From Apostichopus japonicus (lineage: Eukaryota > Echinodermata > Holothuroidea > Aspidochirotida > Stichopodidae), in NCBI RefSeq assembly GCF_037975245.1, contig NC_092576.1, positions 30,420,611 through 30,484,610 of the forward strand: a stretch of DNA of 64,000 bases. Reading direction: 5' to 3'. Each line of letters begins with the position of its first letter. Position 1 is the first letter of the stretch. A program made the translations under genes and the position numbers. The notes under the pieces are model-generated. The model did not search any database, was not told the origin of the DNA, and saw nothing but the letters and a program-made list of their open reading frames with translations. This document shows positions 1 to 11,033 of this stretch, piece by piece.

Positions 1-1260
1 TATACTATCTGACATAGACATACATCAAAAGATTGAGACAAGCTCGCATCTATATTTAGATCAGTGATTCATAGTCTAAGAAAGTAAGACACATATTGCC
101 AAGTGAAGATCAAGAAAAAAATAATTAATGTTTAAATTGTATTATGATTTAATTCCTTCTAATTTACTGTTGTTTTAAATTTTTGGTGACATGAAACTCT
201 CAAATTGGGGCCAAAGACAATTTTTTCAATTTTTTCGATAATCACATTTTGTACGAGGTTCAACTTTGACTTCAACACCATATTCAATTTCGAAACCGAG
301 GAGCAACGGCAACTTGCATTGCACAGCGTAAGCATTGCTTGGCACGGTTTAATACGATCAATCTAAGCAACTTTCAACTGTTAATCACCCAAGAAGATCT
401 ATAGAAGAATGGAAGTATTAACCGCCACCATCGGCCTACCTGTTGTTCCTTAAACTTGGAGGTAAGACTAACGTTAATTGTTAGGCCACTGGCACTTGTG
501 ACCGTTGTTAGGCTAGCGTTTCGCAATACACAAGTGCAATGACAGTGAGTAGCCTAGGTTTTCTATTGAGTACTGCAGTGCATTCTCAACAACTGTGCAT
601 TCTAAACACCAATTAACAATGTGTTATGTGTGTATTGGGCTAGATTGAACAGTCGCACATAATCTTCTAATTTATTTCCAAACAAATGCTGGGACTGAGT
701 TTCAATACTGTACTTTAATTGAAGCTTAGGTCTACACTCATTTGGTAAAGATTTCTTCAATTTCCCATGTGAATCTAAATGGGTAGGCTATGTGATATTG
801 AATAAAACAAGGCTAGACCTTCAAACTTACTGTTACAGTAGGCTGAACAAATTATGTTGGCTAGTCAACGGTATTATATACTTTAGTACTACTACTAGTA
901 AGACTAAAAAAACGACTAAAAGACAAACTGACTTAGTGTGACAAAGAACTGTTTCTTCTCTAGCCTAGGTCTAAATAAGACTTGTTAAGTGAGCAAGCAA
1001 AATAACAACTTAAAACAATTAGGCCTATAAATAAGATTTAGCCCATGTTTTATTATCTCTGTAGTCTGGGCATTTGATTATGGTTGCAATGATGACACTC
1101 TGGTTCAAATGTTCAGCTTTATACAGTCTGCTTCAGACTTTGGGAATCCTTTTTTCAGACTATTGTGGAAGCAAATCTCACATCACTTTGTGGTGACAAC
1201 TATATTTCATTTTTTCAAATGATTCATGACTTCTGCTGCTTTGCTATTTCCTTTTTCCAG
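1..1260. other. non-coding upstream region, possible 5' exon
   Basis: No sustained reading frame is visible. A stretch ending at 461 is followed by a good splice donor (GAG then GTAAGA at 462) and contains a short ATG frame that stops within 15 codons. It could be an untranslated first exon of the BEN-type gene that follows. This is a guess; the rest is AT-rich DNA with no recognisable feature. Confidence 0.2.
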
Positions 1261-2678
1261 GAAGAATTGAAAAACCAAATATCCAGGTGAGGTTTCCTGT
1301 GATGTACGACACGAGTGTGGAGGCAACAACAGAAGAGGAGAGCGTATATGGCTTAAAGACAATGGTATAAGATGATATTAAGAGTTTATCCAAGAGTCCA
1401 AAAAGCAAAGGAACAAGTGCCATAGAGAAAAAAGATGGAAGGGTGAGTTTAACTATTGTACCCAAATGTGTAATGATATTATTTAGATACTTTTCATAAC
1501 CTGTTTATATATGATATATAAAAAACAGTGTGGTACATCATTTACGTACAAGCGTCATAAGTTTGGCCAATTTTTTACTGATTTGGGATAATTATAAACA
1601 TGGTTATTAAGCTTTGAAAAATAACTTGGTGTTATAGTGCAAAGCTAGTAATTATTTGGTAAAGCTGCTATTCCTGGCTTATAACTTGAGGGACCTTGAT
1701 TTAAATGTTTACCTCCCAATATGTTGATATAAAATTTTAATGTTAATGTATGTTTATGATAATGTGAGTTATCATGTGCTATATCTGTATATATGCTTAC
1801 AGGTGTTTATCATATTTTCTGTTCATAGGTCAATATTGGTGCAGATTTTGGGCTTCCTGAAGACAAGTGGGAGGCCATATGTAGTTAAGAGAAACACTCT
1901 ATGTTCGTGAAGACTTTACTGGTGTTGATTTGGGGTACCAACACTTTGAAAACGAAAGTCGTTGGGAATGCTTGCACACGATTCAACAGTGACAGAGATG
2001 CAAAACCGCTGTTGTCTCCCGTGAAGCTTAATGCTATGGAAGGTTAGTCATTATGAAAAGCTTTCAAACAAGTTACCATTTATATTACAAGCTCATGACT
2101 TAGTACACTAGTGTGCAATATAATTTACTGAATAAGCTGTTTTTCAGGAGTAAGTAATTTTTTAACACTGACAGAACTATTTATCAGTAGGATTATGCAT
2201 TCCAGTATCATGAGTTAACAACTGATATCATTTTGGTTGGTTCTTAATTGCCTTGGAGTTCTGACAGGAAGCCTACAATCAAACTACCATAGTGGTGTAG
2301 CTTTTCCAACCAAAAGATTAAGCAAACCCAAATTCTAAACCAAAAGAATGTTCTTGGTTAGACTGTGATTGCTAGTCCATTCAGGTTGGATACCAACAGA
2401 GATAAATATCGTGAGACATTCTAAACCATAGGAAAGTTTGACCTTAACTTTCCATGAAAGCACTCATCTAGCAATGCAAGAGAGTTTGTTAAGTTTCAGG
2501 ACCACACTGTTACTGTTAATCATGATAAGTCAATTCTTAAGTGTTCATACGCTTTGTTTCTAGCAGCACAATTTGTGGAACGTTTGAAAGAAAGCTGCAG
2601 TTTACTGAGGAAGCTGCAAGGTTCAGCAAATACATATCCGAGAAGCTGACGTCAATCGTAAAACAAAGAAGGCCTTAA
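1261..2678 (+). pseudogene. BEN-domain protein gene fragment (3 exons, in-frame stops)
   Basis: Three exon blocks are seen: 1261-1442, 1829-2042 and about 2564-2678. Exon 1 follows a CTTTTTCCAG acceptor, ends at a GTGAGT donor in phase 0, and joins exon 2 in phase 0. Exon 2 reads VNIGADFGLPEDKWEAIC, then LLVLIWGTNTLKTKVVGN and AKPLLSPVKLNAM, which is the layout of a BEN domain (start of fold, G-x-x-x-L-x-x-S/K core, K-P-x-L-x-P-x-K-L). BEN domains bind DNA or chromatin, so a nuclear role is expected by family. TAA stops interrupt exon 1 (1368-1370) and exon 2 (1886-1888). Exon 3 has a good frame ending EKLTSIVKQRRP, but it is out of phase with exon 2. This is a decayed copy, or it carries base errors. 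A second BEN gene lies at the other end of the window. Confidence 0.5.
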
Positions 2679-2715
2679 AACATTACTATCATATTATTTT
2701 TTTCAATAGTTATTA

Positions 2716-3165
2716 CTTACCATTAAACAGTCTTTAGTTTTATTCAAACTGACAGCATATTGCTGTCACTGACAAGTTAACTTTTCAGAGGAATTTTTTT
2801 AGACAGTTCTTTTTTCAAAGTAGGATTAAACCCATATTTATTATTATGTTTTAAACAGTTATTGTTTGCCATTATATGGTATTTAGTTTTTTAATTAAAT
2901 TCAGGAAATGGAAAGTATGTTGCTGTCAATTACAACTTAAGTTTTCAATGGAGATCTTCTGGACAGTTTTTTCTTGAAAGTGGTTTAACCATGACTATTA
3001 TAGACTGATGTTGACTTTTACTTGGCAAAGTCATCTTTCCACTTTTGCCTTATTTTTTTTTAAAGAACTAACATTTCTAGTAATCAGTATGTACAAATGC
3101 CATTAAACAGTATTAGATTTTTATTCAAACTCCAGAATAGACAGTATATTGTCGTCACATATGTG
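2716..3165. repeat. degenerate triplicated segment in the 3' flank
   Basis: Three diverged copies of a segment of about 70 bases lie near 2720-2790, 2872-2945 and 3100-3160. Each runs AAACAGT..TTTAGTTTT..ATTCAAACT..CAG..ATATTGCTGTCA with small indels. They sit in what would be the 3' untranslated region of the BEN-like fragment. Spacing is about 150 and then 230 bases. Found by eye, so the boundaries are approximate. Confidence 0.45.
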
Positions 3166-3674
3166 TTCAGTATAAATATGCATTACAAATACATGCTTTG
3201 TAGGTAAATATTGTTTTTTAAGATCTGATTGGTAGCCAATTTAAGAATGAATTCCTTTCAAAAGGTTACTGTCTGACTAGCTATTATTGTCTGCCTAGCA
3301 TGCAGAATTGCACACTACATAGTTTGGTAATGCTAACTCTTTAATAACTTTTATCTATTCAGCTGTAACTTTTATTTTGATATAATGATTGATAAAAAAT
3401 TAACCTTTATATTGTTTTAACAGATAGAGTTTCCTTTCTTAATTGCCACAGCAATACATATAATCATTGTTTTAATGAACATATTTAGTTGGTATTTCAT
3501 ATTATATGTAAGTTTTTAATGTGTAATATGAAAGCGTTTACTTCAGAAGTTTGCTTTCTTGTTTAGACTCCAAATTTATGTTTTCTTTTTCATTGCCCTC
3601 AACTTAGCATTATTGTGCAGTACTATACTTTTGCCATTCATGTTTGATCCATTAACTTGTCTTAACTTTGTTGG

Positions 3675-3680
3675 AATAAA
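3675..3680 (+). terminator. possible polyadenylation signal AATAAA
   Basis: AATAAA lies about 1 kb downstream of the last BEN-like exon, in AT-rich DNA and before the next gene begins. It is the first AATAAA I notice after the third exon. The hexamer is common in AT-rich sequence, so assignment to this gene is tentative. Confidence 0.25.
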
Positions 3681-5639
3681 ATGATATTTTCAGATTTTTG
3701 TTAACAGTGATTTTTACTCCATCTGCTGGAAGTTCTCCCTCGCCTTTACTTGCTTGTTAAGTGTTAGACCTACATCATGTGCAACTGTAAAGAGTAATTT
3801 TAACCTGTTGAAATTCATCGCCACCTGTTTTCACCAATTGAAAACAATTGATTGTAGTGATCATGTGTAGTATCTGTTCTTTTAGAGAAAGGTGATACAC
3901 ACCTCACGATTATCACACAGTCCCGATGCAAGGGGACTGGGGTTAGAAGCGGATCAGTCGTTCAGTAGTTTGGTTTTCGTGCCCAGGTTCTTTCGTTTGT
4001 AGTGATGTATGTAGCGAGTGATGTACGTTTCTTTACTGTTCGTTGGTCAGTACGTGTTGTGCATATGCAAGTTGGTTGGTAGTTAGCACAGTGTTTGCGT
4101 ACGTATTTTACATACAGCCTGTTTGCAGTAACACAGAATCGAGATTTGAAGCACGAAAGGTTACTAAACATGGAGGTGAATTCCGGAGTAAGTGTTGATC
4201 CCAAAGGAGGGAGGCCTTTACTTTACGGCCCTACAAAGGAAAGTAGTAGAAGGGTTTCTCAAAGAAGGAAAGACGCCACTAAAATTTTCCTTCTTCAATG
4301 TTACGTTGACTGGCAACTGGAAAAGGACCTCCATCAACTAAGTCGAAACCTGAAACAGATGTCTAATGCTGACTTTGTCGAACATCTGATAGCAGATCAT
4401 GCCAAAAGGTAGCATAACTTTAGGACTTGTAGCATCATCCATAATTAAAAAGGGCCTATATTATGACACTTCATGTGTTGTCAAAGTTGTTATGTGTTCG
4501 TTTGGTGATTCTTTATTAACAAAACGGTTCTAGCAAAGGTCAGTCGCTCCTAACAACCCTAACCAGTCGCGACTGGTTAACAAAATAATAGGCCCTATGC
4601 TAATTGTAGGCTTCTGTGACTCTGTAAGGGATTTACGGACAGTCCCAGACTATACTTTCAAAATTTTATGCCTCAACTTCTATGGGCTTGACTAGGTCAA
4701 CTTTTACCAAAATGATAGATCAAAGGCCTAGTGATAACCATTGGTAAAAGTATTGTGGTAATGATCAAATGCTTTTGGTCACACAAGGCAAGAAAGCTAT
4801 AATTTATAGCCTATCATTACACCATCATACTTTTACTGGTTACATAGAATAATGTTGCCACGATTTGTTAAGGGGGTGGGTTGATTTCTATATTTTATAA
4901 GCTTAATATTTATTTGCCAACAATATTGACAATGCATGCCCAGGTTCCCCTTTTTTGTATTAAAGTTCCAAGTAGGTAAAATAAAAGAAACTAATGCAGA
5001 AATAACAACAATTTCTGAAAATATATTTTTTTCAAACAGATGTAAGCCAAATGAAGACAAACAAGATGCTGCTATGCAAACTACCAATGAAGGCATCAGA
5101 TCAGTTGGCACCCAGACAGAAGAAGTTCAAGGTACACAGATACTGATAGTATGGTGAATTAACCATTTTTGGACAAATACTATGTAATAATGCAATGGCA
5201 TAGCAATGACTTATTTTAAGATGGGTTGGTGGATGATCAACAAATCTGTTGAATATTAGTCCTACTGAATGTTAGCACATACATGTATTGGTGCACCTAA
5301 ACTGTATGCTGAATTGCATCACATAAACATGAAATGTCGGAATAGTTTGAAAAATTCATTTTCTATTAATTGACCCCATTAGCCCATTAGGTATCCCATT
5401 CCAGTTTTTCTGGTTATTCTTGCAAGGAAAATTCTGTTATAAAGATTTCAAGAACTGCACCATGTTACTTTATCCATCTTTCATAATTTGTGTTGTAATT
5501 GTGTGAGCATGGGAGTACTGTATATGTTTGTATGAGTCAATCTGTGAGATGTTTATCTGTTTTCAAAAATTAAAAATTTGGTAATAAACTGTGATAGAAG
5601 TTTTTCTTGCTCTTAAATACCCTAGATATGGGGTATGTG

Positions 5640-6036
5640 GGATTTACATGTTTTATTTGTTGCTAATATCCTTTATCCATCTGCAGTGAAGATTTTCAAT
5701 GCGCACTATAGTCGCTAACTTATTTATCACTCCCTGTATCTTATGTCTTATTTGTTCTGTATTCTGTTTTATTGACTTAGCGCTCTGTTTATCGTATAAG
5801 TATACATTTTATGGTTCTTGCCATACATATTTCTTATCATTGGTATTTTTTTTTCATCGTCACTTTTATCGCAATGTTTTTATACCATTGTCGATAGCCT
5901 ACCGGTATTTATTACTCATGCAATATCACTTTTTATATGTGTTTCAGCGTTTTGCGTTTCAATTTCATGTCTGTTTTAGAGCTCTTGTGTTTTGAACAAT
6001 TTCCATTGTATTTTTATGCATGTGGCTGAATAAACC

Positions 6037-6082
<46 letters not shown>

Positions 6083-6085
6083 GAA
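5640..6085 (+). mobile_element. probable 3' end of a non-LTR retroposon with (ATCT)n tail
   Basis: A T-rich stretch with a phenylalanine-rich spurious frame ends in GCTGAATAAACC, followed by about 11 copies of ATCT (about 6038-6082). An AATAAA-like signal directly followed by a simple tetranucleotide tail is typical of 3' ends of some invertebrate non-LTR elements. It lies inside an intron of the transposase-derived gene. The 5' border is not visible, and it may simply be a microsatellite. Confidence 0.35.
6038..6082 (+). repeat. (ATCT)n microsatellite
   Basis: A run of about eleven perfect ATCT units in an intron of the 4.2-11.0 kb gene. Confidence 0.9.
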
Positions 6086-7259
6086 TATTTTAACAAGTTT
6101 ATCTTTCCAAACAGTTCTAAATATGCATAGCAGAAAATTTCTACATTTTTTTTTATTTATTTTTTGAACGGATATCCTAAGAAATTTGACAATTGATTGC
6201 TCTTTGGATCTTTTTAATTAATAGCCACTTCGACCACAGAAGCTACTACTTCAACACCAGCAAAAAAAGCTCCCACAAAAAATTGGCCTGTATCAGCAAT
6301 TAATCCCCCTACATTCCAATCCCAAAAAGACTCTGTAAAGAGAAATACTATGTAAGTATACATTGTTTATCTGTTATTATTCAATATGCTTCTTCTCTGA
6401 CGAGCTGTACTGGATTCTAATGAAATGTAGGCAGAGCGATCTTCGGATGATGGACCAGAAAAAGGTGTTAACAATTTTTTTTTTACACTTTACAGTATAT
6501 GCATCTAGAGTAAACATTGTAATACGAAATCTATTAAAACTGAAAAGTGATGAACCAAAATATTTGCCGGCCTTTTTTACACTTTCAATATTCATTAGTG
6601 ACATTCATTAATGAGTAATGACATTGAACATTTCAATTGATTTATCAAGTAACCACAGTGCAGCATTGTTGTTTTTGGTATAATGACCTATACTTTTCCA
6701 ATCTTTACCATACCATATTTTGATTTATTTATAGGACTGCCTTTCAAGATAAAAACTTTGAAGATGATGACTTTCATGAGGAGGAGAATCAGTTTGAAGA
6801 CTGGGCTAGAGCTGTCCAAGAACTCAATCAGAGTGAAATTCCTATGTGAGTAGAAATGTCTAAAAATATGGCCACACCTACATCACTACTAGCTGGTGTA
6901 TTGGGCTAATACTTAAAATTGTTACATACAACTCCCGTCTACCTTGCACATTATGTAAATCCACTGCAAGCTCTTCTTAGCAGCAATGTGGAACCTTTAC
7001 CATTCTAAGAACATGTTATGTCAATATGTGGAACGTTTGAAATCTTGTATTCTTATCCAAAGCTATTTCTCATATTGGCAAGCAATCTTCAAGTCTTTTT
7101 CTTTGTGGTTACTGATTTTGATGAAATCCTAAACCTATGCAATCGATGTGAAAACGTAAACACTATTTAAAAAGAAGGAATTTTGGAGCGATTTCACATT
7201 ACGTATGTTACTTTACCACATTAGTCGTGCCACAAGCCAAAGAAGAGTATTGTTTTGGT

Positions 7260-7625
7260 AGAGGTCAACATGGGTGAAATTATGAAAACCTTGTAAACAT
7301 GATATCTCCTGAAGGGAAATTCAAAGAGATCTCATATGTAATATGTATGTGTACTACATAAAGTGGAAAAAGCCTTTCTTTTTGTAGAGGTGGAAGGTCA
7401 TAAATTTGTGATCAGTTGGGGTCAAATCGTGAAAATGTTATAAACGTGATATCCCATGTTAGGGAAACTTGGAGAGATATCATACAGTAAGTGGTATTTA
7501 GGTGTGCTGCATTAGGGGCATTGGGTGTACAGTGTTTGGAGGTGAAAGGTCACTTGGGGTCAAATAGGGTTAAATTTAGAAAGACTTGTAAGAATGATAT
7601 CTTGTGTTAAATATGTTGTTTGTCA
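7260..7625. repeat. degenerate tandem repeat, about 145-bp unit
   Basis: Two and a half diverged units begin near 7263, 7419 and 7556. Each starts with a GGTCAA motif followed by A/T-rich DNA, AAA..TTGTAA..ATGATATC and GGGAAA..GAGAGAT. The block sits in the intron just before the main coding block. The unit borders are estimates. Confidence 0.5.
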
Positions 7626-7770
7626 CATCAATGCTTTCCACCGTATTACTTAGATAAGGATCTTGCACATCCTCACCATACACTATGTCAGATGAAGTTT
7701 TGCATTCTATTGATATATAATTATCATCTAAATTTTAAATCATTTAAAATTATCATGATTTTCTTTACAG

Positions 7771-8523
7771 TGACCAATTGAATGCAATGTCTCTGTTGAA
7801 GCAGACGTATTTGGACATTGTGACAGTGATTATGAGAGCGAGGAAGACCCAGCAACAACAGAGCAAAATGAAACTGATATTGATCTGCAGGATTTTGCAG
7901 AGTCATTTGTGAACGAAGACAAGGTTATTGTTTGGGTGTCAAAAATACAGGATTTACTAAAAACGATCCATGGAGATGTTTGTCCTGTCCCAAATTTCCA
8001 GAGAAAGCCCGTCTTAGTAATTCTTTCTTTGGGTTTGCTTTAAAAATAAAATGGTCATGCAGCCAAGGACACCGACCTGGACAGTGGCTTTCACAGCCGT
8101 CGTTGAAGAAGATGTATGCTGGCAACCTGTTAATTGCAGCTGGTACAGTTTTGTCTGGCAACAGCATACATAAGACCATGCACTTCTTCAAATGAATGAG
8201 TCTCAAGTGTATCACAAAAGATACCTTTCATAGAGTCCAGAGACTGTATGTGTCACCTGTTGTTGAAAATTATTGAAAGAGGATGCAACAAGTCATTCTA
8301 TCATCCTTTCTTGATCATCCTGTAACCATGGCTGGGGACGGCAGATGTGATTCTCCGGGGCATAGTGCCCAGTATTGCAGTTATGTCTTTACTGAAGAAT
8401 CCTCCAAGCAAGTTATACACGTTGAAATTGTAGACGTACGGGAAGCTGGAGGGAAAAGTCCGAACATGGAGAAATTAGGATTTGACAGAAGTATGCATTT
8501 CCTCATGGACCAAATGAATGTGC
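7771..8523 (+). pseudogene. transposase core block 1 (zinc-like segment and first catalytic region)
   Basis: After a TTTCTTTACAG acceptor at 7770 comes an acidic linker (DSDYESEEDPATTEQNE), then a frame change into CLSCPKFPEKARLSNSFFGF and CSQGHRPGQWLSQP. It continues through AGNLLIAAGTVLSGNSIHK and a TGA, then MSLKCITKDTFHRVQRLYVS and a second TGA at 8277-8279 where family members have Trp. The block ends with GDGRCDSPGHSAQYCSYVF and MEKLGFDRSMHFLMDQMNV at the point where a retrotransposon fragment begins. From 7932 onward all parts share one reading frame, so the two TGA codons are point lesions rather than splice features. Confidence 0.55.
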
Positions 8524-8763
8524 TTTTTTACGTGACCCGCCATGCGGGATACAAAACGTGACGGCCAAACGGCACTACCGAACCATCCCATTCTGACAAA
8601 CGAAACTAAGGTCTAGCGAGCCAAAAGAGCATACGCCCGCCGACCTGCAGAGACAAAACGCCCAACCCCCCCCCCACCCAAACATTAAAAAACGTACACA
8701 AGGACGACCCGCACGCAGCGAAACGAAAAACCCCTCCCCAGCGTCCAAAAAAGGCAGCCCCAG
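8524..8763 (-). mobile_element. 5'-truncated Tx1-like retrotransposon 3' end
   Basis: On the minus strand this matches, with small differences, the last about 240 bases of the complete element ending at 17,256. It covers the end of ORF2 (GR..RWG..CFVSLRAGRP), the G-run, the GTCTCTGCAGGTCGG segment, the stem-loop and the final ACGTAAAAA. It is flanked by a 6-bp duplication ATGTGC (8518-8523 and 8764-8769). A 5' truncation with target duplication is the normal product of target-primed reverse transcription. It interrupts the transposase-derived gene between its first and second catalytic regions. Confidence 0.85.
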
Positions 8764-8972
8764 ATGTGCAAGAATTAGTAACAGATGCCCACCTGCAAAT
8801 TTCTGCTCTAATGAGAAACTCCCCAAAGTGCAACCAGGTCACACATCAACATCATGTATGGCATGGCTCGAAAAGCCTTGGCAAGAAAGTGCACAAAATT
8901 TCAGCAGTAGGAGAAAATATAATTTTGCAGAGCTGGATGACCTCTGTGAAAAACCACTTTTGGTATTCATCC
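8764..8972 (+). pseudogene. transposase core block 2, between two insertions
   Basis: Reading continues from the duplicated target at 8764 in the same frame as the upstream block: VQELVTDAHLQISALMRN, then HQHHVWHGSKSLGKKVHK and FWYSS, where the hairpin transposon interrupts it. The TDAH and H..VWH..K motifs are the second catalytic region of the family. No stop occurs in these about 70 codons. Confidence 0.55.
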
Positions 8973-10344
8973 GGTTACATCTCTATGTTCCGACGTCTCT
9001 ATGTTCCGACGTCTCTATGTTCCGACGTCTCTATGTTCCGACGTCTCTATGTTCCGACATCTCTATGTTCCGACAATTTTTTGGGACTGTCATTTTTTTT
9101 ACCCCAATTTTTTATGACCAAATTTTTGACACCAACATGTTTTCGGACCAACTTTTTTCTTTTTGACCAAACTGATTTTGGTCCCAAAAAATTTGAGTAC
9201 AAACGATTTAATTTCGGGTCACAAGCAATTTTCGGTCACAAGCACTATTTGGGTCATAACAAACTTTGGGCCCTTTTTTTCCTGGAAAAAATTTGGTGCG
9301 TCCAAAAAATTGTGTCCTCCAAAAAGGTAGGTCAGAAAAAATGTTGGTCCAAAAAAACTTAAGTCCCCCCCAAAAAAGTTGGGTCCCAAAAAATTTGGGG
9401 CCCAAAAAATTAAGTCTCCCAAAAAAATTGAGACATAGAGACGTCGGAACATAGAGACGTCGGAACATAGAGACGTCGGAACATAGAGACGTCGGAACAT
9501 AGAGACGTCGGAACATAGAGACGTCGGAACATAGAGACGTCGGAACATAGAGACGTCGGAACATAGAGACGTCGGAACATAGAGACGTCGGAACATAGAG
9601 ACGTCGGAACATAGAGACGTCGGAACATAGAGACGTCGGAACATAGAGACGTCGGAACATAGAGACGTCGGAACATAGAGACGTCGGAACATAGAGACGT
9701 CGGAACATAGAGACGTCGGAACATAGAGACGTCGGAACATAGAGACGTCGGAACATAGAGACGTCGGAACATAGAGACGTCGGAACATAGAGACGTCGGA
9801 ACATAGAGACGTCGGAACATAGAGACGTCGGAACATAGAGACGTCGGAACATAGAGACGTCGGAACATAGAGACGTCGGAACATAGAGACGTCGGAACAT
9901 AGAGACGTCGGAACATAGAGACGTCGGAACATAGAGACGTCGGAACATAGAGACGTCGGAACATAGAGACGTCGGAACATAGAGACGTCGGAACATAGAG
10001 ACGTCGGAACATAGAGACGTCGGAACATAGAGACGTCGGAACATAGAGACGTCGGAACATAGAGACGTCGGAACATAGAGACGTCGGAACATAGAGACGT
10101 CGGAACATAGAGACGTCGGAACATAGAGACGTCGGAACATAGAGACGTCGGAACATAGAGACGTCGGAACATAGAGACGTCGGAACATAGAGACGTCGGA
10201 ACATAGAGACGTCGGAACATAGAGACGTCGGAACATAGAGACGTCGGAACATAGAGACGTCGGAACATAGAGACGTCGGAACATAGAGACGTCGGAACAT
10301 AGAGACGTCGGAACATAGAGACGTCGGAACATAGAGACGTCACC
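8973..10344. mobile_element. non-autonomous hairpin transposon with minisatellite arms
   Basis: The element is flanked by the 8-bp duplication ATTCATCC (8965-8972 and 10345-10352). Its ends are inverted: GGTTACATCTCTATGTTCCG on the left, and GGTGACGTCTCTATGTTCCG read inwards from the right (18 of 20 identical). The left arm holds 6 copies of a 16-bp unit (8981-9074) and the right arm about 57 copies of its reverse complement (9433-10341). The central about 360 bases are degenerate units of AATTTTTTGGGAC type on the left and their complement on the right, so the whole element can fold as one long imperfect hairpin. It has no coding capacity. An 8-bp duplication fits hAT, P or Merlin-like transposases, but I cannot assign a superfamily. 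It splits the transposase-derived gene. Confidence 0.8.
9433..10341. repeat. 16-bp minisatellite, about 57 identical copies
   Basis: The unit ACATAGAGACGTCGGA is repeated without any visible base change for 909 bases. Because 16 is not a multiple of 3, every frame cycles through the same 16 residues. On the minus strand this produces long stop-free frames (9208-10359 and others) that are repeat artefacts rather than proteins. Confidence 0.98.
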
Positions 10345-10352
10345 ATTCATCC

Positions 10353-11033
10353 AAGACATTCCAAGGTGATAGCAGTCTTCTGAAGGCCAAATTTCTTGGG
10401 ATTCTTCACCATACAGTGAACGAACATGAGTGGGTATTTGGGACAGATGGCCGTCCTGGCAAGTGCAATTATCAAGAGTTGTAACAAGCAGATCGCGACA
10501 AACGTTGGTTGCAGAAGGGATCTATTCCACATAAGACTTTGGCAAAAGAGTTAACTGCTCATCGCTCCCTGAAGAGCCTCCCATACTATAGGAATTTCAG
10601 GCACACAGGAATCCTGGAATCCTTAAACAACCATGTCCTCATGTATGCCCCAAAAAGGCATTCATATGACTTTGTTGGTTTCAGCATTAGAACCAAACTG
10701 GCAGCCATTGATCACAACTACCACTCCAGTAGACAAGAAGCGAAAACCACAGATGGCCAACCTCGCTATGAGTGCAAATACAGTAAGAGTTCTGGTCGGT
10801 TCACAGCACAGCATGTCTTGGAGCACAAGACACATGGTTATCTTCCAGAACTAATGGCACTTGTTTTTGTGCAAAGAGGCAAGACACAAGATCCTCTGCA
10901 CCAGAAAATTCCACTTGCACAAAATGACCCACGACGAATTCACCCTAGAATTTCAATGCTTCCAAGGCCAACCATCCAAGAACTGATCAGTAGCCACAAA
11001 AGCCGGTTTGAAAAACCAACAACTGAAAGATGA
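10353..11033 (+). pseudogene. transposase core block 3 (C-terminal part)
   Basis: The frame resumes directly after the 8-bp target duplication with GDSSLLKAKFLGILHHTVNE, passes a TAA at 10482-10484, and runs open from there to a TGA at 11031-11033. The second part includes KRWLQKGSIPHKTLAKELTA, HTGILESLNNHVL, YAPKRHSYDFVGFSIRTKLA and AIDHNYHSSRQEAKTT, matching the end of the same transposase family. Both insertions upstream are in-frame by length (246 and 1,380 bases including duplicated target), so the three blocks keep one register. Confidence 0.6.

Larger units (their letters stand above)
4170..11033 (+). pseudogene. Kolobok-like transposase-derived gene, multi-exon, broken
   Basis: Exons 4170-4408, 5040-5131, 6225-6351 and 6735-6845 have GT/AG borders whose phases agree (2, 1, 2, 2). 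They give an N-terminus starting MEVNSGVSVDPKGG with a GTQT motif, then Thr/Lys-rich and acidic linkers. A long terminal coding block from 7771 to 11033 carries the core: a CxxC..C..GH zinc-like segment with W-x-SQP, GDGRCDSPGH (first acidic residue), LVTDAH (second) and HHVWHGSKSLGKKVHK. Towards the C-terminus it has KFLGILHHTVNEHEW and HTGILESLNNHVLMYAPKRH (candidate third acidic residue). I know this pattern from transposase-derived proteins of invertebrates and place it with Kolobok by memory. Frameshifts near 7780 and 7940-7980 and stops at 8193, 8277 and 10482 break it. Two transposons are also inserted in it. Confidence 0.6.

Noticed and set aside
5699-5995. Hydrophobic 98-residue frame, possible membrane protein
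   Set aside because: T-rich DNA gives Phe/Leu-rich translation in any frame; it has no homologous motif and leads into an AATAAA plus microsatellite tail.
9433-10341. CRISPR-like array
   Set aside because: Units are contiguous with no spacers and lie in a eukaryotic transposon arm.
9208-10359. Minus-strand open frame of 383 residues with a perfect 16-residue repeat
   Set aside because: It is the 16-bp minisatellite read in one frame; all frames give the same cycle, so the lack of stops is trivial and not evidence for a protein.
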